64,000 bases of DNA from Agrobacterium vitis (GTDB lineage Bacteria > Pseudomonadota > Alphaproteobacteria > Rhizobiales > Rhizobiaceae): positions 2,232,001 to 2,296,000 of the forward strand of contig NZ_CP118259.1 in NCBI RefSeq assembly GCF_013337045.2, read 5' to 3'. A program made the translations under genes and the position numbers. Below the pieces are notes generated by a model. That model was given only the letters and a program-made list of their open reading frames with translations. It did not search any database and was not told the DNA's origin. This document shows, in pieces, positions 36,502 to 45,477 of the stretch (positions are counted from its first letter, which is position 1; each line of letters begins with the position of its first letter).

Positions 36502-37464
36502 TTGGCAGGATTTGCACCAGAAGCGATGAGAGGGGCCGTTGACGGACGGATCGTCGAGAAAACCCCGACCGGGGATGTTCTGGCCCGCGCCCGCCAACGC
36601 GCTGCCCTCATTCCCGACTGCATGGTGGAAGCCAAGCGCATCGCCAATACGGTGATTTCCGGCTGGCATGGCCGCAGAAAACGCGGCATTGGCGAAAATT
36701 TCTGGCAGTTCCGTCCCTATGCGGAGGGCGAAAGCCTGGCCGGAATCGATTGGCGTCGCTCGGCACGCGACGATCATCTCTACATCCGCGACCGCGAATG
36801 GGAAGCGGCCCACACGATCTGGCTCTGGGCCGATCTGTCGCCCTCGATGATGTATAAATCCCGCTTCGGCAGTGTTTCCAAGGAAAGCCGGGCGCTGGTG
36901 CTGATGCTGGCGCTGGCCGAAGTGCTGGCGCGCTCCGGCGAGCGCATCGGCTGCCCCGGTGTCATGGAGCCGATGTCCGCCCGCAATGCTTCCGAGCGGC
37001 TGGCGGCAGCGCTGATCCATGCGCCGGACCTGAGCGGCCTGCCCAATCAGGGCCTTCCCGATACCGCCATGATCCGCAATGCCAGCGATATCGTGCTGAT
37101 CGGTGATTTTCTCGACGATCCCGATGCGATTATGGCGGGCATTGCACCGCTGGCCCGGCGCGGGTTGCGCGGCCATGTCATCGAGGTTGCCGATCCGGCG
37201 GAAGAACTGTTTCCCTATGCGGGCCGCACCGAATTCACCGACCCGGAAACCGGGGAAAAGCTGGTATCGGGCCGCGCCGAAAGCATCAGGGAAGACTATC
37301 GCCGCGCCTATTTCCTGCGCCGTGAAGCCTTGAGCGAGGAATTGCGTCGGCTGGGCTGGAGCTTCACCCCGCATCTCACCGACCGACTGGCCTCCGAAGC
37401 GCTGGTCAAGGTGCATATGCATCTGTCGGGCGCGCCGCAGCTTTCGCATCGTGGAGGCGCTTAA
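36502..37464 (+). CDS. DUF58 domain protein
   Basis: 320 aa from a TTG at 36502 with GGGAG about 10 nt upstream; an ATG at 36526 is the alternative. The DUF58 core is clear: GIGENFWQFRPYAEGESLAG followed by IDWRRSARDDHLYIRDRE, and a VWA-like WLWADLSPSM (Asp-x-Ser-x-Ser type metal site). It is the usual partner of MoxR. Its stop overlaps the ATG of the next gene (TAATG), a sign of coupled translation. It lacks membrane segments. Confidence 0.9.
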   Translation: MAGFAPEAMRGAVDGRIVEKTPTGDVLARARQRAALIPDCMVEAKRIANTVISGWHGRRKRGIGENFWQFRPYAEGESLAGIDWRRSARDDHLYIRDREWEAAHTIWLWADLSPSMMYKSRFGSVSKESRALVLMLALAEVLARSGERIGCPGVMEPMSARNASERLAAALIHAPDLSGLPNQGLPDTAMIRNASDIVLIGDFLDDPDAIMAGIAPLARRGLRGHVIEVADPAEELFPYAGRTEFTDPETGEKLVSGRAESIREDYRRAYFLRREALSEELRRLGWSFTPHLTDRLASEALVKVHMHLSGAPQLSHRGGA

Positions 37465-40292
37465 TGGGTGGCCTTCCGCTTGCCTTTGCCAGTCCTGCCC
37501 TGCTCGGCGCACTCGTCGTGCTGCCAGCCATCTGGTTCCTGCTGAAACTGACGCCGCCGCGCCCGCAGATGGAGATCTTTCCACCGCTGCGCATTCTGGC
37601 TCGTGTATTGAAGCGGGAGGAAACCCCGGCCCGAAGCCCCTGGTGGCTGACGCTGCTGCGCATGGCGATGGCAACCCTGGTCATTCTGGCCTTGGCTGAA
37701 CCGGTGCTCAACCCGCGCGGCACATCGGTTGCCGGTGGCGGTCCGCTGGTTCTGGTCATCGATAACAGCTGGGCCAGCGTCACCGATTGGGAGCGCCGCG
37801 TCGAGACGGCAAACGGCCTGATCGATGAGGCCGAAAGCAGCAATCTACCGATTTCCCTGGTGCTGACCGCCGACCTGACCCAGGATGCCGTCCCCGTCAA
37901 TGCCGCCACCGCCCGCGAAAAACTAAGCGCCGCACGGCCAAGGCCTTTGACGCCGGACCGCAACCGCGCCCTCACCGCGCTAACGGCAGCGTTGAAAGAA
38001 ACCAAGCCCGGCACGCTGGCCTTCCTGAGCGATGGACTCGCGGCCAGCGAAAGCGAACAGATCACCAGCCAGTTCTCTGCCCTTGCCCCTGCCGAATTGC
38101 GCGTAATCACCGATGACGGCAAGGCGAGTATCGCCCTGACCGGTGCCACCAATGGCGTCGATCAGCTTGTCGCCAAAGTCACCCGTCTGTCGCCCACCGA
38201 TCCCCAGCAGGTCATCGTCGATGCGCAGGACCAGCAGGGCCGGCCGATTGCGTCAGGCACAGCCAGTTTTGCCGCCGGGCAAAGCGTCGCCACGGCGGAG
38301 ATTGCCGCACCTTTTGAGTTGCGTAATGATTTTGCCCGGTTGAGCCTTGCCGGTTATGGCACAGCCGGTGCCGTCCAGCTGCTGGATGACGGCTTTCGCC
38401 GCCGCAAGGTGGCGCTGCTGGCCGGTGACGCCAATGACGAATTCCAGCCGCTGCTATCGCCGCTCTATTACATTCAGCGGGCGCTGCAACCCTATGCTGA
38501 TCTGATCAAATCCAGTGACAAGGATCTGGCCAGGGCCATTCCCGAACTGTTGCAGCAGAACCCCTCGGCCCTGATCATGGCCGATATTGGCCGCCTGCCG
38601 CCGGATGTGCAGCAACAGCTGCAACGCTGGCTGCAACGCGGCGGCACGCTGATCCGCTTTGCCGGGCCAAGGCTTGCCGCTGCCCCTGCCGATGATCCGC
38701 TGGTGCCGGTAACACTGCGCCAGGGCGAACGCCAATTGGGCGGTGCGCTCTCGTGGTCGGAGCCGCAACCGCTGGCCCCCTTCCCGTCCACCAGCCCGTT
38801 TGCCGGGCTTGCGCCACCCGATGGCGTGCTGGTCAAGCGACAGGTTCTGGCTGAACCGACCCCTGATCTTGCCAGCCGCACCTGGGCAAGCCTTGCCGAT
38901 GGCACGCCACTGGTCACCGCCAGGGATAGCGGTGCCGGGCGCATCGTGCTGTTTCATGTCAGCGCCGAGGCCAGCTGGTCCAACCTGCCAATCTCAGGCG
39001 ATTTCGTGGAAATGCTGCGCCGGGTCGTGCAGCTAGCCCATGCTAGCGGGGCAAATACCGGTAGTAATGCCAGTGCCGCAGCCGCCAGCCTGCCGCCCTA
39101 CCGGCTGCTGACCGAGCATGGCGGACTGACGGCAGAGGCCAGCAATGCCAAACCGCTGGAGCTGGGGGCGAAGCGTCCACCTGCCGCCACATTCGATAAT
39201 CCACCCGGCCTGTACGGCTCCGAAGATGGATTTTCCGCCCTCAACCTTCTGCCAGCAGGTGCCGAGCTGAAACCGATAAACCTTGATGGCATGACGGTTC
39301 CGGTGGTGCGCGAGCCGCTGGCCGGGGCAAGTGCCACACCGCTGAAGCCGCCGCTGCTGGGTATCGCATTGGTGCTGTTCATTATCGATAGTCTGGTCGT
39401 GCTTCTGATGGGCGGCGCCTTTGCCCGGATGCCGAAAGCCCGGATCGCCAAAAGCGCGGGTGCTCTCGTGGTCCTGGCCACGGCATTGGCCCTGCTGCCT
39501 GCGGACCGCAGCTTTGCCAATGACACCAAGCCGGGAGACGACATCCTGCTGCAACGGCTGGATACCACCCATCTGGCCTATGTGAAAACCGGGGAGCAGG
39601 ACGTCGATAGCATTTCGGAGCGGGGCTTAAGCGGGCTCACCGAATTTCTCACCTATCGCACCACGCTGGAGCCGGGCGCGCCGGTCGGGCTGGACATTAC
39701 CAAGGACGAGCTATCGCTTTACCCGATCATCTTCTGGCCGATTTCGGCCAGCGCCCCGATGCCAAGCGCCGAGGCGATCAGCCGGATCGACGCCTATATG
39801 CGCTCCGGCGGCACCGTGCTGTTCGACACCCGCGACCAATTGGGCAGCATGGGTGGGCAAGGAGATGCCGGGACCAGCGCCAATGGTGAGCGCCTGCGCG
39901 AGATTCTTGCCAATATTGATATTCCGCCGCTGGAGCCAGTGCCGAAGGACCATGTGATCAACCGGTCCTTCTATCTGCTGCACACCTATCCGGGCCGCTA
40001 TACGGGCAGTCCGCTGTGGGTCGAGGCCAGGCAGGAGGCGCGCGCCAGCCAGAACGGCCTGACCTCGGGCGGTGACGGCGTGTCGCCGATCATCATCACC
40101 GGCAATGATTTTCTCTCCGCCTGGGCTATCGACGCCAATGGCGTGCCCATGCTGCCGACCGTACCGCCGGATGAAAATCAGCGGGAAATCTCTTACCGCG
40201 TCGGGGTCAATATCATGATGTATATGCTGACCGGCAATTACAAAGCCGATCAGGTCCATGTTCCGGCCCTGCTGGAAAGGCTGGGTCAATAA
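37464..40292 (+). CDS. Large membrane protein with BatA-like N-terminus and DUF4159 domain
   Basis: 942 aa. The N-terminal ~90 residues are two membrane helices of the BatA type (FASPALLGALVVLPAIWFLL; LLRMAMATLVILALAEPVL), followed by a VWA-like domain with LVLVIDNSWAS. Another helix (~635-655, LLGIALVLFIIDSLVVLLMG) precedes the C-terminal DUF4159 domain (DTTHLAYVKTGEQDVDS; GGTVLFDTRDQ). It overlaps the DUF58 stop by one base. With MoxR and DUF58 it probably forms a membrane complex; the client is unknown. Confidence 0.88.
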   Translation: MGGLPLAFASPALLGALVVLPAIWFLLKLTPPRPQMEIFPPLRILARVLKREETPARSPWWLTLLRMAMATLVILALAEPVLNPRGTSVAGGGPLVLVIDNSWASVTDWERRVETANGLIDEAESSNLPISLVLTADLTQDAVPVNAATAREKLSAARPRPLTPDRNRALTALTAALKETKPGTLAFLSDGLAASESEQITSQFSALAPAELRVITDDGKASIALTGATNGVDQLVAKVTRLSPTDPQQVIVDAQDQQGRPIASGTASFAAGQSVATAEIAAPFELRNDFARLSLAGYGTAGAVQLLDDGFRRRKVALLAGDANDEFQPLLSPLYYIQRALQPYADLIKSSDKDLARAIPELLQQNPSALIMADIGRLPPDVQQQLQRWLQRGGTLIRFAGPRLAAAPADDPLVPVTLRQGERQLGGALSWSEPQPLAPFPSTSPFAGLAPPDGVLVKRQVLAEPTPDLASRTWASLADGTPLVTARDSGAGRIVLFHVSAEASWSNLPISGDFVEMLRRVVQLAHASGANTGSNASAAAASLPPYRLLTEHGGLTAEASNAKPLELGAKRPPAATFDNPPGLYGSEDGFSALNLLPAGAELKPINLDGMTVPVVREPLAGASATPLKPPLLGIALVLFIIDSLVVLLMGGAFARMPKARIAKSAGALVVLATALALLPADRSFANDTKPGDDILLQRLDTTHLAYVKTGEQDVDSISERGLSGLTEFLTYRTTLEPGAPVGLDITKDELSLYPIIFWPISASAPMPSAEAISRIDAYMRSGGTVLFDTRDQLGSMGGQGDAGTSANGERLREILANIDIPPLEPVPKDHVINRSFYLLHTYPGRYTGSPLWVEARQEARASQNGLTSGGDGVSPIIITGNDFLSAWAIDANGVPMLPTVPPDENQREISYRVGVNIMMYMLTGNYKADQVHVPALLERLGQ

Positions 40293-40293
40293 G

Positions 40294-42363
40294 ATGAGCC
40301 TGTCCTTCTCCCCCTTCCTGCCTCTCTGGGCGCTGGCCGCGCTGGCCTTACTGGCGCTGGCCGTCGCGGCTATCGGCTTTCGCCGTGGCATACGCGGCGC
40401 AACGATCCGGCTGGTCGCCTTTGCCGCATTGATCGCTGCGCTTGCCAATCCGCAGCTTCTGTCTGAGAACCGCGACAAGCTCTCGACCGTCGTGCCTGTG
40501 ATCGTCGACCGCAGCCAGAGCCAGACCGATATCGCCAGCCGCAAGGCGATGACCGATCAGGCTTTGCAGGGCGTCAAGGACAAGCTGGCCCGCTTCCCCG
40601 GCATCGAACCCCGCATTGTTGAGGCCTCGACGCCGGAAAACGCCGACACGCCATCGACCCGGCTGTTCGAAGCCTTGTCCTCGGCTATATCCGACGTGCC
40701 TCCAGCGCGGGTTGGTGCGGCGATCTTCATCACCGATGGGCAGGTGCATGATGTGCCGTCCAACCTGAAGACGCTCGGCATGGATGCACCGGTCCACACG
40801 CTGTTGACCGGCAAGGCCAATGAATTCGACCGGCGGATCGAAGTGGTGCGCGCGCCCCGCTTCGGCATTGTCGGCCAGAACCAGGACATGTCGCTGCGGG
40901 TGATCGATGAAGGGGTGAAGGGCCGCCAGCCCGCCACCGTAACCGTGCGGATCAACGGCCAGGATGGCGGTTCGTTTGCCGCCATTCCGGGGGCGGAAAC
41001 GCCCTATTCATTTGCTGTGCCGCGCGCCGGTAGCAATGTGCTGGAATTTTCCGTTTCCGGCCTGCCCGGCGAAGTGACGGAAACCAATAACAAGACCGTG
41101 CATCTGATTGACGGCATCCGCCAGAACCTGCGGGTGCTGCTGGTGTCAGGCGAACCGCATGCTGGCGAGCGCGCCTGGCGCAACCTGCTGAAATCCGATG
41201 CCTCCGTGGATCTCGTGCATTTCACCATTCTGCGGCCCCCGGAAAAGCAGGATGGCACGCCGATCAATGAGTTGTCACTGATCGCCTTTCCGACCCGCGA
41301 GCTGTTTGTTGAAAAGATCAGTGATTTCGACCTGATCATCTTCGACCGATACCAGCATCGCGGTGTGCTGCCGATCCTCTATTATGATTATATCGCCGAA
41401 TATGTCCGCAAGGGCGGCGCGCTGCTGATTGCGGCTGGCCCCGAACATGCCGGTCAAGATTCGATCGCCATGACCCCGCTGGCCACGGTTCTGCCAGCAG
41501 CCCCGACCGGCAATATGCAGGAGGGCGGGTTTTATCCGCGCCTTTCGGAGATTGGCAAGAAACACCCCGTGACCCGCGATCTCGATGGCGCCAGCACCGA
41601 GCCGCCGCATTGGGGCCGCTGGTTCCGCAGTGTCGAAGTCGATCCGCCGCAAGGCGAAACGGTCATGACCGCCAATGACAAGCCGTTGCTGGTGCTGAAC
41701 CGCGCCGGACAAGGCCGCGTCGCCATGCTGTTGTCCGATCAGGGCTGGCTCTGGGCGCGCGGCTTTGAAGGCGGCGGCCCGCATGTGGCGCTTTACCGCC
41801 GCATCGCCCATTGGCTGATGAAGGAACCGGAACTGGAAGAAGAAGCGCTGACGGCGCGCGCCAGTGGCCGGATGCTGACCATTACCCGCCAGACCATCGG
41901 CAATGACCCCGGCCCCGCCACCATCACCAGCCCCTCGGGCAAGGTGCAGGACGTGACCTTGGCCCAGACCGAACCGGGCCGCTTCACGGCGGAGCAGCGA
42001 ATGGCGGAAACCGGTCTGTTCACCATCACCAATGGCGAATTTTCCACCCTCGTCCATATCGGCGCTGTCGATGCGCCGGAATTCAAGGCGATGATCTCCA
42101 CCCCTGACATTATGAAACCGGTATCAGACGCTACCCACGGCCTGATCCGGCGGCTGGACAACGGGGCCAGCGGTGTCACGGTTCCCGACATCCTGCCCGT
42201 CAGCGGCCCGGTCCGCAGCAGCGACGGCGAACGCATGGCGATCCGCATGACCAGCGAAACCCTGCTGAAAGGCGTGGACACCCTGCCCCTGTTTGCCGGT
42301 TTCGGCGGCCTTGCCCTGCTGCTGTTTGCGGTTTCGGCCATGTGGTGGCGCGAGGGACGGTGA
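40294..42363 (+). CDS. Membrane protein with glutamine-amidotransferase-like domain, MoxR cluster
   Basis: 689 aa from the ATG at 40294, one base after the previous stop. Helices lie at both ends (LWALAALALLALAVAAIGF; LFAGFGGLALLLFAVSAMWW). Between them are a VWA-like part (VVPVIVDRSQSQ) and a GATase1-like part (NLRVLLVSGEPHAGERAWRN; YVRKGGALLIAAGPEH) without an evident catalytic Cys triad. It is the usual last member of this alphaproteobacterial MoxR/DUF58/DUF4159 cluster. The stop overlaps the ATG of the next GNAT gene (TGATG). Confidence 0.87.
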   Translation: MSLSFSPFLPLWALAALALLALAVAAIGFRRGIRGATIRLVAFAALIAALANPQLLSENRDKLSTVVPVIVDRSQSQTDIASRKAMTDQALQGVKDKLARFPGIEPRIVEASTPENADTPSTRLFEALSSAISDVPPARVGAAIFITDGQVHDVPSNLKTLGMDAPVHTLLTGKANEFDRRIEVVRAPRFGIVGQNQDMSLRVIDEGVKGRQPATVTVRINGQDGGSFAAIPGAETPYSFAVPRAGSNVLEFSVSGLPGEVTETNNKTVHLIDGIRQNLRVLLVSGEPHAGERAWRNLLKSDASVDLVHFTILRPPEKQDGTPINELSLIAFPTRELFVEKISDFDLIIFDRYQHRGVLPILYYDYIAEYVRKGGALLIAAGPEHAGQDSIAMTPLATVLPAAPTGNMQEGGFYPRLSEIGKKHPVTRDLDGASTEPPHWGRWFRSVEVDPPQGETVMTANDKPLLVLNRAGQGRVAMLLSDQGWLWARGFEGGGPHVALYRRIAHWLMKEPELEEEALTARASGRMLTITRQTIGNDPGPATITSPSGKVQDVTLAQTEPGRFTAEQRMAETGLFTITNGEFSTLVHIGAVDAPEFKAMISTPDIMKPVSDATHGLIRRLDNGASGVTVPDILPVSGPVRSSDGERMAIRMTSETLLKGVDTLPLFAGFGGLALLLFAVSAMWWREGR

Positions 42364-42788
42364 TGGAGGAGTTCGTGCTTAAGGTTCTGGATGACGTGCC
42401 GCCTCACTCGAAAGCCCTGATCTCAGGCTGGCTGACGGCTCATAACGACATGATGTTTGGCAGGACTGGCGGGCATAAGAGCTTGTTTATTCCTATCCAA
42501 AGCCAAGAGGGCCAGATCGAGGGTGGATTGATCGGAGGCTCCGCCAGAGGCTGGCTGGATATCGATATCCTCTTCATCCCGGAGCCTCTGCGCGGTAGGG
42601 GACTTGCTGGAAAGCTGCTGGCATTGGCCGAAGATGAGGCTAAAAAACGTGGCTGCAAAGGCGCTCATATCCAAACCGCCAATCCCATTGCGACAAAGAC
42701 CTACCAAAAATGCGGCTACGAAATTTTCGGGACAATCGATCATTTCATCGATGATTTTGCGCTGATGATGTTGGTGAAGCGGTGGTGA
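42363..42788 (+). CDS. GNAT acetyltransferase, first of a tandem duplicate pair
   Basis: 141 aa from ATG at 42363. The N-terminus is MEEFVLKVLDDVPPHSK; the acetyl-CoA loop is IPEPLRGRGLAGKLL; the late helix is NPIATKTYQKCGYEIFGTI. It resembles the next gene along its whole length, offset by 457 bp. It overlaps the MoxR-cluster membrane-protein stop, but a functional link is doubtful, since duplication may have placed it there. Substrate unknown. Confidence 0.88.
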   Translation: MEEFVLKVLDDVPPHSKALISGWLTAHNDMMFGRTGGHKSLFIPIQSQEGQIEGGLIGGSARGWLDIDILFIPEPLRGRGLAGKLLALAEDEAKKRGCKGAHIQTANPIATKTYQKCGYEIFGTIDHFIDDFALMMLVKRW

Positions 42789-42819
42789 TTGCAGCTCTGT
42801 GGTGACACGAGGGATGGTG

Positions 42820-43236
42820 ATGGACGAGTTGGTTCTTGAGATTTTTGATGACGTGCCGGAAGACGCCGTTGAAACCATTGAAACGGCAATCCTCGATTTT
42901 AACAGACAGCATCTCAGTCTAAGACGAAAAGTTTTCATCCCACTTAAAGACGAGTATGGAATCGTTGATGGCGGTTTGATCGGATACACAGGTAGAGCCT
43001 GGCTTTATACTGAATTGTTGTTTGTCCCCGAATATCGTCGCGGTCAGGGGCTTGCCGGTCAGTTGCTTTTGCTGGCCGAAGACGAAGGCAGAAGGCGAGG
43101 ATGCAAAGCTTCTATAGTGGATACCATGAATCCAACTGCCCGGCGGCTCTATGAAAAACTGGGGTATGAAACATTTGGCAGTCTGGCAGACCCGGCAGAG
43201 AGGTACAGCGTCACCTGGATGAGAAAACAGCTGTAA
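42820..43236 (+). CDS. GNAT acetyltransferase, second of a tandem duplicate pair
   Basis: 138 aa from ATG at 42820. The parallel with the upstream copy is clear: MDELVLEIFDDVPEDA, VPEYRRGQGLAGQLL as acetyl-CoA loop, and NPTARRLYEKLGYETFGSL. The DNA just upstream (42799-42819) repeats the end of the MoxR-cluster gene, showing that the duplicated unit began inside that gene. The copies have diverged at many positions, so the duplication is not recent. Substrate unknown. Confidence 0.87.
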   Translation: MDELVLEIFDDVPEDAVETIETAILDFNRQHLSLRRKVFIPLKDEYGIVDGGLIGYTGRAWLYTELLFVPEYRRGQGLAGQLLLLAEDEGRRRGCKASIVDTMNPTARRLYEKLGYETFGSLADPAERYSVTWMRKQL

Positions 43237-43277
43237 GCCGCGATATTCGCTTGTCCCCCCCGTCCAAGGAACTCCCC

Positions 43278-44129
43278 ATGTCCCCCTATCACTTCACACT
43301 TGGAGCAGCGCAGATCTTCGCCCTTCAGGATGGCGTTCTGACCGCCGATGTCGGCAAGCTTTATCGCCGCAATGGCGAGCCTGTCGCAGAGGGGTTTGCA
43401 GATGCCGCGACCTCGCTGTCCGTCAACTGCTTCCTCATCAAAACCCCTGAACGGACTGTGCTGATCGACACTGGTTCCGGCCAGCTCTTCGGGCCGGATC
43501 ACGGCAAGCTTTCTGCCGGGCTGGCAGCACTCGGCCTCAACCCCGCCGATATCGACGACATCATTCTCACCCATATTCATGCCGATCACACCGGCGGGCT
43601 GGTGCGCGATGGTGCGCCGATTTTCCCCAACGCCATTGTCCACGCCGGACGCACGGAAACAGGTTTCTGGCTATCGCCGGGGGCTGCCGATGCGCCTGAT
43701 GCGACGGAGCGGGTCAAGGGCCAGATCGGTCGGGCGCATCTTTGCCTCGACCCGTATGAGGCCGAAGGAAGTTTGACGATTTTTGACGATAACGGGCCGA
43801 TCCTTCCCGGCTTCAGCGCTATGCTTCGAGCCGGTCATACGCCCGGCCATCTGGCGGTCCGGTTTGAGAGCGAGGGGACGGCCATGCTGTTCGTCGGCGA
43901 TATCGTCCATGGCGAGAACGTGCAGTTCCGCGATCCCGCCATCACCATCGATTTCGATTATGATCAGACCAATGCCGCCAAGGCACGGGCGCAGGTTTTC
44001 GAACAGGCGGCAAACGAAGGCTACCTGATTGCCGCCGCGCACCTGCCTTTTCCGGGTGTCGGTTCTATCAGGAAAGAGGGCGCGGCCTATCGGTTTGAAA
44101 CGCTACAGCAGAAATACGAGACGCCATGA
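43278..44129 (+). CDS. MBL-fold metallo-hydrolase
   Basis: 283 aa from the ATG at 43278, which follows AAGGA; a TTG at 43251 is possible but unlikely. The metal site is DDIILTHIHADHTGGLVRDG (HxHxDH), with further ligands in LRAGHTPGHLAVRF and LFVGDIVHGENVQF, and the final His in AAAHLPFPGVG. The SVNCFLIKTPERTVLIDTGS strand is typical. Members include lactonases, glyoxalase-like and other hydrolases; the substrate is open. It overlaps the next gene by 4 nt. Confidence 0.9.
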   Translation: MSPYHFTLGAAQIFALQDGVLTADVGKLYRRNGEPVAEGFADAATSLSVNCFLIKTPERTVLIDTGSGQLFGPDHGKLSAGLAALGLNPADIDDIILTHIHADHTGGLVRDGAPIFPNAIVHAGRTETGFWLSPGAADAPDATERVKGQIGRAHLCLDPYEAEGSLTIFDDNGPILPGFSAMLRAGHTPGHLAVRFESEGTAMLFVGDIVHGENVQFRDPAITIDFDYDQTNAAKARAQVFEQAANEGYLIAAAHLPFPGVGSIRKEGAAYRFETLQQKYETP

Positions 44130-44575
44130 AATCGATTAGAATCCATGACGTGATGAAGAATGGCGTGCTGGCCTTTGATCTGCGCGATCTTCTGCGTCTT
44201 TTGGCACCTCGATCGCTGCAAGCAGTCTGGCGGGTTTCAACAGTCAAATCCGGTTTGCCTGAGCTTGAGTGGTTTGACGCCACCGGGGACGGCGGCGAAA
44301 AACTGGAATTGCTGGCAAACCGGGACGCCGTGATTACAGGCCAGGAGTTGCTAGCCCTTGCCAAACAAACGACACAGGTCATCTGGGGAGAGTTCACCGG
44401 GTATTTTCCAAACGCAACCGATGACAACTGGCTGATGATCCGCGCCATAGACAGCAGCTATTATGAAATCACCACAGCCGATGAAGCCGTGTTGAAAAAA
44501 CTGAAGGACTCGTTCCAGCATATCGGCCCGGCCGACATTCCTTTCGCACCAAATCCAGCAGATCTTATCCGCTAA
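44126..44575 (+). CDS. Hypothetical protein coupled to the MBL hydrolase
   Basis: 149 aa; the ATG overlaps the stop of the MBL hydrolase (ATGA), so it is translated from the same message. No domain is recognised. A central ITGQELLALAKQTTQVIWGE and the closing segment DDNWLMIRAIDSSYYEITTA suggest a compact alpha/beta protein of the kind often seen as a small immunity-like or accessory protein. It ends 25 bp before the stop of the opposing GNAT gene. Confidence 0.75.
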   Translation: MKSIRIHDVMKNGVLAFDLRDLLRLLAPRSLQAVWRVSTVKSGLPELEWFDATGDGGEKLELLANRDAVITGQELLALAKQTTQVIWGEFTGYFPNATDDNWLMIRAIDSSYYEITTADEAVLKKLKDSFQHIGPADIPFAPNPADLIR

Positions 44576-44600
44576 GCTTGGCAACAGAGACTGAGCTACT

Positions 44601-45173
44601 TCAACCGTTAGCGACCAACAGCACCGGTTCGTAATCCGCGTCATCGGCCGCGACGTCGGTGCTCCCGGCCTCATCCTTTCGCCAGCCAATCACACCCTTC
44701 AGCCGGGCATGCACATCCTCAACCAGTGGCACGACCAGCACCCGACCGGGATCGACCGGACCGGGGAAGGACAGGGCATTGTAAGCGATTTTTTCAAAGC
44801 CGAGCGGCATGTAATAGGGAGGATCGCCGATCAGGATCACCGCTTCGGAACCGTTCCGCCGTGCGGCTTCAATGGCGATGCGCACCAGTTCCCGGCCAAT
44901 GCCCAGGCATTTATGGGAGGGGCGCACGGCAAGCGGGCCAAGCATATGGCCTTTGACTGTTCCCGCCAGCACCGGTGTCATGCGCACCGAGGCAATGGTT
45001 TCGCCCTGATCGGCGCAGACGAAGGACAGCGAGCGATCATGCGGACCTTGTTCCCGGATACGGGCAGCGGCTCGTGTGAACCGGCCAGGGCCGAAAGCTT
45101 CCGCGTTGATGAGTTCGATAATGGCGTCGTGAGACGCATCCTCGGTGAGGTAGACGAGATCGTGCTTTTGCAT
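44601..45173 (-). CDS. GNAT N-acetyltransferase (YhbS-like)
   Basis: 190 aa. The acetyl-CoA loop is LAVRPSHKCLGIGRELVRIA and the following GSEAVILIGDPPYYMPLGFE strand is characteristic of the YhbS group. N-terminal AFGPGRFTRAAARIREQGPH also fits this family. Substrate unknown. The extra C-terminal segment (VIGWRKDEAGSTDVAADDA) lengthens it slightly. It is a single gene facing the MBL operon. Confidence 0.88.
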   Translation of the reverse strand: MQKHDLVYLTEDASHDAIIELINAEAFGPGRFTRAAARIREQGPHDRSLSFVCADQGETIASVRMTPVLAGTVKGHMLGPLAVRPSHKCLGIGRELVRIAIEAARRNGSEAVILIGDPPYYMPLGFEKIAYNALSFPGPVDPGRVLVVPLVEDVHARLKGVIGWRKDEAGSTDVAADDADYEPVLLVANG

Positions 45174-45477
45174 GAAGACCGGAACCGTATAGCGAATTGC
45201 GCAGGAGTGTTCACACCATCACAGGGATGGTCGAGAGCATCAGCGTCGTCGCAGGTTCCGGCAGAAGGTCATGGGATCACTGTCCAATTTCGATGGCAAT
45301 TTGCATAACAACAAATTTTCCGACCGTCTATAGCATCGTGCAGAAAAACGGTTTCCACGTTTCGGTACGATGCTTTATCCCAAAACACACTGTTCATCAG
45401 CCAAATCATCGCAATTCCTCGCCAGCATCGCATATAAGAACAACGGAAATTTGAAACAGCGATGGAAGGAAGAGCCG
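45174..45477. other. Intergenic region upstream of the glutathionyl-hydroquinone reductase gene
   Basis: 304 bp between divergent genes. It holds their promoters. The reductase frame is open here from 45370, but the extra residues are not conserved, so the ATG at 45478 is preferred. No other feature seen. Confidence 0.5.

Noticed and set aside
35881..37674. 597-codon open frame antisense to the MoxR and DUF58 genes
   Set aside because: Shadow of two well-supported genes; no conserved motif or ribosome site.
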